A DNA stretch of 36,832 nt from Stenotrophomonas sp. UBA7346 (GTDB lineage: Bacteria > Pseudomonadota > Gammaproteobacteria > Xanthomonadales > Xanthomonadaceae), in NCBI GenBank assembly GCA_002471015.1, contig DKPB01000078.1:1-36832 (forward strand), read 5' to 3'. Positions 31,329-36,832 of this stretch are shown piece by piece. Below the pieces are notes generated by a model. That model saw only the letters and a program-made list of their open reading frames with translations, was not told where the DNA came from and did no database searches. How positions within the stretch are numbered: the first letter of the stretch is position 1; each line of letters begins with the position of its first letter. A program made the translations under genes and the position numbers.

Positions 31329-31334
31329 TATAAT
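31329..31334 (+). promoter_or_regulatory. -10 element (TATAAT) of gyrB
   Basis: A perfect TATAAT 30 bases after recF gives a 5' leader of about 68 bases before the gyrB ATG. No good -35 hexamer is evident, which for gyrB may reflect a supercoiling-sensitive promoter; that is inference. Confidence 0.65.
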
Positions 31335-31408
31335 CGGAACGTCATCCCCTATCTCTCATGCCCCTTCCACGGAACGGCGCATGACCTGCGGAGCCTACGG
31401 CAAGCGCA

Positions 31409-33868
31409 ATGAGCGAAGAACAGAACACCCCGGTCAACAATGGCAATTACGACGCCAACAGCATTACCGCCTTGGAAGGCCTGGAGGCTGTTCGCAAGCG
31501 TCCCGGTATGTACATCGGCGACGTGCATGACGGCACAGGCCTGCACCACATGGTGTTCGAGGTTGTCGACAACTCCATCGACGAAGCCCTGGCGGGCCAT
31601 GCCGACAATGTGGTGGTCACCATCCACGCTGACGGCTCGGTGTCGGTGTCCGATAACGGCCGTGGTATCCCGGTCGGCAAGCATGCGCAGATGAGCCAGA
31701 AGCTCGACCGCGAAGTCTCTGCTGCCGAAGTGGTGATGACCGTCCTGCACGCAGGCGGCAAGTTCGACGACAACAGCTACAAGGTTTCCGGCGGCCTGCA
31801 CGGCGTGGGTGTCAGCGTGGTCAATGCGCTGTCGCAGAAGCTGATGCTGGACATCTACCAGGGCGGCTCGCATTACCAGCAGGAATACGGCGACGGTGCA
31901 GCGCGCACCCCGTTGAACAAGCTGGAAGCCACCGACAAGCGCGGTACCGCCGTGCGTTTCTGGCCGTCGGAGAAAGCATTCCACGGCAACACCGAGTTCC
32001 AGTACGAGATCCTTGCCCGCCGCCTGCGCGAGCTTTCGTTCCTGAACTCCGGTGTCAACATCACCTTGATCGATGAGCGCGGCGAAGGCCGTCGCGACGA
32101 CTACCACTACGAAGGCGGCATCAAGAGCTTCGTCGAGCACCTGGCGCAGGTGAAGACCCCGCTGCATCCGAACGTGATCGCGGTGACCGGCGAAACCAAC
32201 GGCATCGTGGTCGAGGCGGCGCTGCAGTGGACCGATTCCTACCAGGAAACGATGTACTGCTTCACCAACAATATTCCGCAGAAGGACGGCGGTACCCACC
32301 TGGCCGGTTTCCGTGCCGCGCTGACCCGTACGCTCAACAACTACATCGAGCAGAACGGCGTCGCCAAGCAGGCCAAGATCAGTCTGACCGGCGATGACAT
32401 GCGCGAAGGCATGATCGCGGTGCTGTCGGTGAAGGTGCCCGACCCCAGCTTCTCCAGCCAGACCAAGGAAAAGCTGGTCAGCTCCGACGTCAAACCGGCG
32501 GTGGAAAGCACCTTCGGCGCGAAGCTCGAAGAGTTCCTGCAGGAAAACCCGAACGAAGCCAAGGCCATTGCCGGCAAGATCGTCGATGCTGCCCGTGCGC
32601 GCGAAGCCGCGCGCAAGGCGCGTGACCTGACCCGCCGCAAGGGCGCGCTGGATATCGCCGGCCTGCCGGGCAAGCTGGCCGACTGCCAGGAAAAGGATCC
32701 CGCGCTGTCCGAACTGTTCATCGTCGAGGGTGACTCGGCAGGTGGCTCGGCCAAGCAGGGCCGCAACCGCAAGAACCAGGCGGTGCTGCCGCTGCGCGGC
32801 AAGATCCTCAACGTGGAACGTGCGCGTTTCGACCGCATGCTGTCTTCCGACCAGGTGGGTACGTTGATCACCGCGCTGGGCACTGGCATCGGCCGTGACG
32901 AGTACAACCCGGACAAGCTGCGTTACCACAAGATCATCATCATGACCGACGCCGACGTCGACGGTGCGCACATCCGTACGCTGCTGTTGACGTTCTTCTA
33001 CCGGCAGATGCCGGAGCTGATCGAGCGTGGCTACGTGTATATCGGCCTGCCGCCGCTGTACAAGATCAAGCAGGGCAAGACCGAGTTGTACCTGAAGGAC
33101 GACCCGGCGCTGGACGCCTACCTGGCCAACAACGCGGTCGAGAACGCAGCGCTGATCCCGGCCACCGGTGAACCGCCTATCGAAGGCGTGGCACTGGAAA
33201 AGCTGCTGATGACCTACGCTTCGGCGCAGGATGCCATTGAGCGCAACGCCCACCGCTATGACCGCAACCTGCTTGAAGCGCTGGTCGATTTCACCCCGAT
33301 GGACCTGGAACACCTTCGCAATGCAGGTGAAGGTGAAGGCCTGGACGCGCTGGCCAAACGCCTGAATCAGGGCAGCCTGGGCACGCCGCGTTTCAGCCTG
33401 GTCCTGCAGGAGCCGAACGAGCATCGCCCGGCCGCCGTGTTGGTCACCCGTCGCCACATGGGCGAGGAGCACACCCAGGTATTGCCGCTGGCCGCGTTCG
33501 AGTCCGGTGAACTGCGTGCCCTGCACCAGGCATCGCAGCTGCTGCATGGGCTGGTGCGCGAAGGCGCCACCATCAACCGCGGCAACAAGAGCAGTGAGAT
33601 CACCGGTTTCGCCCAGGCCCAGGCCTGGTTGATGGAAGAAGCCAAGAAGGGCCGGCAGATCCAGCGCTTTAAGGGCCTGGGTGAAATGAACCCGGAGCAG
33701 CTGTGGGATACCACGGTGAACCCGGATACGCGCCGCCTGCTGCAGGTCCGCATCGAAGATGCGGTGGAAGCGGACCAGATCTTCAGCACGCTGATGGGCG
33801 ATGTGGTGGAGCCGCGCCGCGACTTCATCGAAACCAACGCGTTGAAGGTCATGAACCTGGATATCTGA
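31409..33868 (+). CDS. gyrB: GyrB, DNA gyrase subunit B
   Basis: An 819-residue subunit. The GHKL ATPase domain (about 1-220: ALEGLEAVRKRPGMYIGD, EVVDNSIDEA, DNGRGIPVG, GGLHGVGVSVVNALS) is followed by the transducer, the TOPRIM domain (EGDSAGGSAKQGRNRKNQAVLPLRGKILNVE and the IIIMTDADVDGAHIRTL metal site) and the C-terminal GyrB tail (KGLGEMNPEQLWDTT). It powers negative supercoiling with GyrA. Length and motifs are normal; no odd residue was noticed in the quinolone region. It is last of the replication cluster and ends at a strong terminator. Confidence 0.98.
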   Translation: MSEEQNTPVNNGNYDANSITALEGLEAVRKRPGMYIGDVHDGTGLHHMVFEVVDNSIDEALAGHADNVVVTIHADGSVSVSDNGRGIPVGKHAQMSQKLDREVSAAEVVMTVLHAGGKFDDNSYKVSGGLHGVGVSVVNALSQKLMLDIYQGGSHYQQEYGDGAARTPLNKLEATDKRGTAVRFWPSEKAFHGNTEFQYEILARRLRELSFLNSGVNITLIDERGEGRRDDYHYEGGIKSFVEHLAQVKTPLHPNVIAVTGETNGIVVEAALQWTDSYQETMYCFTNNIPQKDGGTHLAGFRAALTRTLNNYIEQNGVAKQAKISLTGDDMREGMIAVLSVKVPDPSFSSQTKEKLVSSDVKPAVESTFGAKLEEFLQENPNEAKAIAGKIVDAARAREAARKARDLTRRKGALDIAGLPGKLADCQEKDPALSELFIVEGDSAGGSAKQGRNRKNQAVLPLRGKILNVERARFDRMLSSDQVGTLITALGTGIGRDEYNPDKLRYHKIIIMTDADVDGAHIRTLLLTFFYRQMPELIERGYVYIGLPPLYKIKQGKTELYLKDDPALDAYLANNAVENAALIPATGEPPIEGVALEKLLMTYASAQDAIERNAHRYDRNLLEALVDFTPMDLEHLRNAGEGEGLDALAKRLNQGSLGTPRFSLVLQEPNEHRPAAVLVTRRHMGEEHTQVLPLAAFESGELRALHQASQLLHGLVREGATINRGNKSSEITGFAQAQAWLMEEAKKGRQIQRFKGLGEMNPEQLWDTTVNPDTRRLLQVRIEDAVEADQIFSTLMGDVVEPRRDFIETNALKVMNLDI

Positions 33869-33886
33869 GCCAGGCAAGAGCCGAAG

Positions 33887-33918
33887 CGGGCGCCCTCAAC
33901 CGGCGCCCGTTTTCTTTT
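33887..33918 (+). terminator. Rho-independent terminator after gyrB
   Basis: CGGGCGCC (33887-33894), seven-base loop, GGCGCCCG (33902-33909), TTTTCTTTT. Confidence 0.92.
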
Positions 33919-33944
33919 CACTGCTGTTCTCCTCCGGATCCGCG

Positions 33945-34802
33945 ATGTCCACACCTCCGCCGATTTCCACTCCCCTCCAGAACGCTACCGCCGCATCCCC
34001 TGCACTGCCACCTTCCCGCCCGGGTTCGCCGATAGGGGGATTCCTGCTTGACCTGGTGATGGGCGTCGGCATCCTGCTGGCGTTGAGCCTGGCTTCCAGC
34101 CTGGTCTGGGGCATGTGGCGTGGCGTGGAAGTGGTGCGCGAGGCCAAGCAGAACGGCCTGCCAATGCCGGCCGGCGAGGCGCTGGTTTCAGCCATGGGGG
34201 CGCCGGGTGCGTTGGCGCAGATGTTGATCGCCCTTGTGGCCACCGGCGGAGCGGCGCTGGCGCTGTATTTCCTGCGCCGTCGTGCCAGCGCGGCCGAGCG
34301 CAGCCAGTCGCTGCAGGCCATCCGGCGCGCCTCGACCTGGGGCTGGATCGTGCTGGTGGCCGGCTGCGTGTTTGCCGGCACCAGTGGCGCAAGCCTGCTG
34401 GCCAAGCAACTGGGCATAGAGCCCGAACCGACCAACCTGCATCTGATGCAGCAGGCCTGGGCGGGCTATCCGCTGTTCCTGCTGCTGTTTGCGGTGGTGC
34501 TGGCGCCTGCCTACGAAGAGTTGCTGTTCCGCCGTGTGTTGTTCGGGCGCCTATGGGCGGCAGGCAAGCCGGGGCTGGGCATTGTGCTGAGCAGCGCCGC
34601 ATTTGCGCTGGTGCATGAGATCCCTGGTACCAGCCCCAATGGCCTGCCGGAAATGCTGCAGCTCTGGCTGGTGTACGGTGGCATGGGCGCGGCGTTCGCA
34701 TGGGTCTACCGCAAGACCGGCACGCTGTGGGCGGCCATTGCCGCGCATGCCATCAACAACGCCATCGCGTTGGCTGCGCTGATCCTGTTCGGCATGCAGT
34801 AG
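33945..34802 (+). CDS. CPBP family intramembrane metalloprotease
   Basis: A 285-residue membrane protein with about seven membrane segments after a Pro-rich 30-residue N-terminus. The CPBP/CAAX-protease motifs are intact: YEELLFRR (Glu 191-192), FALVHE (His 224) and HAINN (His 268, Asn 271). Members cut membrane substrates such as prenylated or peptide-type proteins; in bacteria many have immunity or maturation roles. No peptide substrate gene is seen nearby. The start has only a weak CGGA ribosome-binding site. Confidence 0.9.
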   Translation: MSTPPPISTPLQNATAASPALPPSRPGSPIGGFLLDLVMGVGILLALSLASSLVWGMWRGVEVVREAKQNGLPMPAGEALVSAMGAPGALAQMLIALVATGGAALALYFLRRRASAAERSQSLQAIRRASTWGWIVLVAGCVFAGTSGASLLAKQLGIEPEPTNLHLMQQAWAGYPLFLLLFAVVLAPAYEELLFRRVLFGRLWAAGKPGLGIVLSSAAFALVHEIPGTSPNGLPEMLQLWLVYGGMGAAFAWVYRKTGTLWAAIAAHAINNAIALAALILFGMQ

Positions 34803-34815
34803 GCCCGTTCAGCGA

Positions 34816-34821
34816 TTGACG
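34816..34821 (+). promoter_or_regulatory. Possible -35 element (TTGACG) for the M48 protease gene
   Basis: TTGACG in the 73-bp spacer, 55 bases before the ATG. The -10 about 17 bases later is poor (ATCGCA), so the promoter is tentative. Confidence 0.35.
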
Positions 34822-34875
34822 AAAAATTAAGCAAGGCAATCGCACACTGCAGCCATGAACCTTGGGGGATCCGCC

Positions 34876-35682
34876 ATGAAGACAGTTGGCTTGGCCATTG
34901 CAATGACATTGCTGGTTGCCGCCTGTGCGACCACCACCTCGCCCACCGGGCGCAAGCAGGTTGTCGGCGGCGTGAGCCAGCAACAGCTCGACCAGCTAGG
35001 GGCCCAGGCGTTCGCGGAAACCAAGGCCAAGGAAACCCTCAGCCGTGACGGCAAGCAGAATGCCTATGTGCAGTGCGTGGTGAACGCGCTGGTGGCACAG
35101 CTGCCGCAACAATACCGTGGCGTACGTTGGGAAACGGCGGTCTTCGCCGACAAGGAACCCAATGCCTTTGCCCTGCCTGGCGGCAAGGTCGGAGTGAATA
35201 CCGGCATTTTCACCGTGGCAAAGAACCAGGACCAGTTGGCTGCGGTGATTGGCCATGAGATCGGCCATGTCATCTCCCGTCACCACGAAGAACGCATCAC
35301 CCGCCAGATGGGTGCCCAGACAGGTCTGTCCGTGCTGGGAGCGCTCGCAGGCGCGGCCTATGGCGACACCGCTGCCAGCGCGGTCAACCAGTTGGGTGGC
35401 ATGGGCGCGCAGGCGGCTTTCCTGTTACCGGGCTCGCGTACCCAGGAAAGCGAGGCCGACGTGGTCGGCCAGCGGCTGATGGCCAGCGCGGGTTTCGACC
35501 CCTCACAGGCGGTGAACCTGTGGCAGAACATGATGGCCGCCAGCGGAAATCGCTCCCCGCAATGGCTTTCCACCCACCCGGATCCCGCCAACCGTATCCG
35601 CGAATTGCAGCGCGATGTAGGTGCTTTGCAGCCTGTCTATCAGCAGGCTAGGCAGTCCGGCATCGTGCCTCGGTGTGGTTGA
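34876..35682 (+). CDS. M48 family zinc metalloprotease lipoprotein
   Basis: A 268-residue lipoprotein (lipobox LVAAC, Cys 17) of the M48 family, similar in layout to LoiP/YcaL. Zinc ligands: HEIGH (His 127, Glu 128, His 131) and the third-ligand region QESEADVVGQR (Glu 193). NAFALPGGKVGVNTGIF precedes the HEIGH helix, as usual, and WLSTHPDPANRIREL is the conserved C-terminal block. It probably degrades misfolded envelope proteins. The ATG at 34876 was chosen over an earlier one (34855) because it starts the lipoprotein signal and has GGGGGAT upstream. Confidence 0.93.
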   Translation: MKTVGLAIAMTLLVAACATTTSPTGRKQVVGGVSQQQLDQLGAQAFAETKAKETLSRDGKQNAYVQCVVNALVAQLPQQYRGVRWETAVFADKEPNAFALPGGKVGVNTGIFTVAKNQDQLAAVIGHEIGHVISRHHEERITRQMGAQTGLSVLGALAGAAYGDTAASAVNQLGGMGAQAAFLLPGSRTQESEADVVGQRLMASAGFDPSQAVNLWQNMMAASGNRSPQWLSTHPDPANRIRELQRDVGALQPVYQQARQSGIVPRCG

Positions 35683-35813
35683 ACAGCGGAAAATGTTGCA
35701 GTACACCAACGGAAGTGATTTCTCCGTCAAATAATTTCTGCTACGTTTGCGTGCTCGGTTTCTTTCCGAATAGTCCGAATTCTGCCGCCACGGCGGTTCC
35801 ATCGAGGTGAACC

Positions 35814-36832
35814 ATGATCTTCCGCAGCCATAAGCAAGCCGTGCTTTCTGTCCTCATCGCCGCCTCCCTGGGTGGTGTGGTGGTGGCCGACGCCGTGGCC
35901 CAGTCGCGTTCCTCCGACCGTAGCGAGCGCCGTGGCAACCGTGGCAGCGAGAAGGCGGAAGTGCTGTTCCCGGAAGCAACCCGTGAAGATCCCAAGGGCA
36001 AGGCTTCGTCCAAGATGGGCAGCAAGCTCAACAAGCTGTTCGCCGCCTACAACAAGCAGGAATTCGAGGAAACCCGCACGCTGGCCGATGAAATCATCGC
36101 TGCCGCTGATGCCAACGATTACGACAAGGCCGTTGCCAACCAGCTGGCTTCGCAGGCCGCCTACAACCTGGATGACAACGCCGGTGCCAAACAGTACCTG
36201 CAGCAGGCGCTGACGTTGAACCAGCTGGACAACAACGGCCACTACCAGGCGCTGTTGATGCTGGCCCAGCTGCAGTTGCAGGACGAGCAGTACGCCGAAG
36301 GCCTGGCCAACCTGGACAAGTACTTCGCCGAGTCCAAGTCGAACAAGCCGGAAGAACTGATCATCAAGGGCCAGGCCCTGTACCAGACCGAAAAGTACGC
36401 CGAGGCCATCCCGGTGCTGAAGGCGGCCATCGCCGCCTCGCCCGAGCCCAAGGACAACTGGAACCAACTGCTGATGGCCTCCTATGCCGAAGCCGGCCAG
36501 ACCGGTGAAGCGGTCAAGGAAGCCGAGGCCCTGGCCGCCAAGAACCCGGCGGACAAGAAGGCCCAGCTCAACCTGGCCAGCATGTACATGCAGGCCGACC
36601 AGATGGACAAGGCTGCAGCAGTGATGGACAAGCTGCGCGCGGCTGGACAGCTCACCGAAGAGCGCGAGTACAAGCAGCTGTACTCGATCTACGCAAACAC
36701 CGACAACAAGGAACGGGACGTCATTGCGGTGATCAACGAGGGCATGTCCAAGGGCATCCTCAAGCCGGATTACCAGACCTACCTGGCACTGGCACAGTCG
36801 TACTATTACAGCGAGCAGATCCCGCAGGCGAT
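35814..36832 (+). CDS. Exported tetratricopeptide-repeat protein (5' part)
   Basis: An open frame of 339 codons that runs off the window edge. It starts MIFRSHKQAVLSVLIAASLG, a signal peptide ending near ADAVAQ (about residue 30), then a charged stretch (SDRSERRGNRGSEKAEV) and a row of about seven helical TPR-like repeats (for example YNLDDNAGAKQYLQQALTLN, YAEGLANLDKYF, YAEAIPVLKAAIAASPEPK, GEAVKEAEALAAKNP). The start is fixed by a GAGGTGA ribosome-binding site four bases before the ATG. TPR proteins of this kind scaffold envelope complexes; one upstream of a tonB-exbBD cluster would fit the family's gene order in xanthomonads, but that lies beyond this window. A role is not assigned. The 131-bp spacer 35683-35813 holds nothing clear. 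Confidence 0.88.
   Translation, partial: MIFRSHKQAVLSVLIAASLGGVVVADAVAQSRSSDRSERRGNRGSEKAEVLFPEATREDPKGKASSKMGSKLNKLFAAYNKQEFEETRTLADEIIAAADANDYDKAVANQLASQAAYNLDDNAGAKQYLQQALTLNQLDNNGHYQALLMLAQLQLQDEQYAEGLANLDKYFAESKSNKPEELIIKGQALYQTEKYAEAIPVLKAAIAASPEPKDNWNQLLMASYAEAGQTGEAVKEAEALAAKNPADKKAQLNLASMYMQADQMDKAAAVMDKLRAAGQLTEEREYKQLYSIYANTDNKERDVIAVINEGMSKGILKPDYQTYLALAQSYYYSEQIPQA

Noticed and set aside
31349..33877. An 842-codon open frame on the minus strand opposite gyrB
   Set aside because: It is the antisense shadow of gyrB, created by high third-position GC; the plus-strand product is an intact, conserved GyrB.

Overview
This window carries the replication-origin region of a high-GC gammaproteobacterium of the Xanthomonadaceae (Lysobacteraceae), most likely Stenotrophomonas or a close relative. 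The evidence is the gene order mnmE / yidC / rnpA / rpmH / dnaA / dnaN / recF / gyrB, the protein sequences, an mla operon that ends in mlaA, and GTAG-type palindromes resembling the SMAG repeats of Stenotrophomonas. The organism call is inference; no database was searched.

Layout. 1-2928 (+): end of an mlaE-mlaD-mlaC-mlaB-mlaA operon for outer-membrane lipid asymmetry. 3099-5505 (-): glutathione peroxidase and RmuC, separated by GTAG palindromes. 5624-6817 (+): an exported deoxyribosyltransferase-like protein and a LysE-type exporter. 6829-8672 (-): a rhomboid protease and a TerC protein whose leader is a yybP-ykoY manganese riboswitch. 8953-13488 (+): an RlmI-like methyltransferase, a secreted DUF11-type surface protein and an M19 dipeptidase. 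13489-13802: gene-free, with a dense DnaA-box cluster and a dispersed repeat. 13803-19159 (-): amino-acid permease, DUF488 protein, glycerophosphodiester phosphodiesterase, ABC-F ATPase, VOC protein. 19220-26060 (-): mnmE, a large deacetylase-caspase-EF-hand-TPR lipoprotein, yidC, rnpA, rpmH. 26313-33868 (+): dnaA, dnaN, recF, gyrB. 33945-36832 (+): a CPBP protease, an M48 lipoprotein protease and the start of an exported TPR protein cut by the window edge.

How it works together. The centre (25.4-33.9 kb) holds replication initiation (DnaA, sliding clamp, RecF, gyrase), ribosome/RNase P/membrane-insertase genes, DnaA boxes, AT-rich DNA and four well-conserved parS sites (a fifth is degenerate). 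The left half is mostly envelope and housekeeping functions.

Most notable observations. (1) The AT-rich, DnaA-box-bearing dnaA-dnaN intergenic DNA has a diverged copy in inverted orientation in the 1.14-kb dnaN-recF gap, so dnaN sits between two origin-like modules. (2) The same gap carries five copies of an 18-bp near-palindrome of unknown purpose. (3) Two parS sites lie inside the recF coding sequence. (4) Three perfect and one near-perfect DnaA boxes cluster about 12.5 kb from dnaA, which suggests a titration locus. (5) One lipoprotein joins a NodB deacetylase to a caspase-like protease with an embedded EF-hand and C-terminal TPRs.
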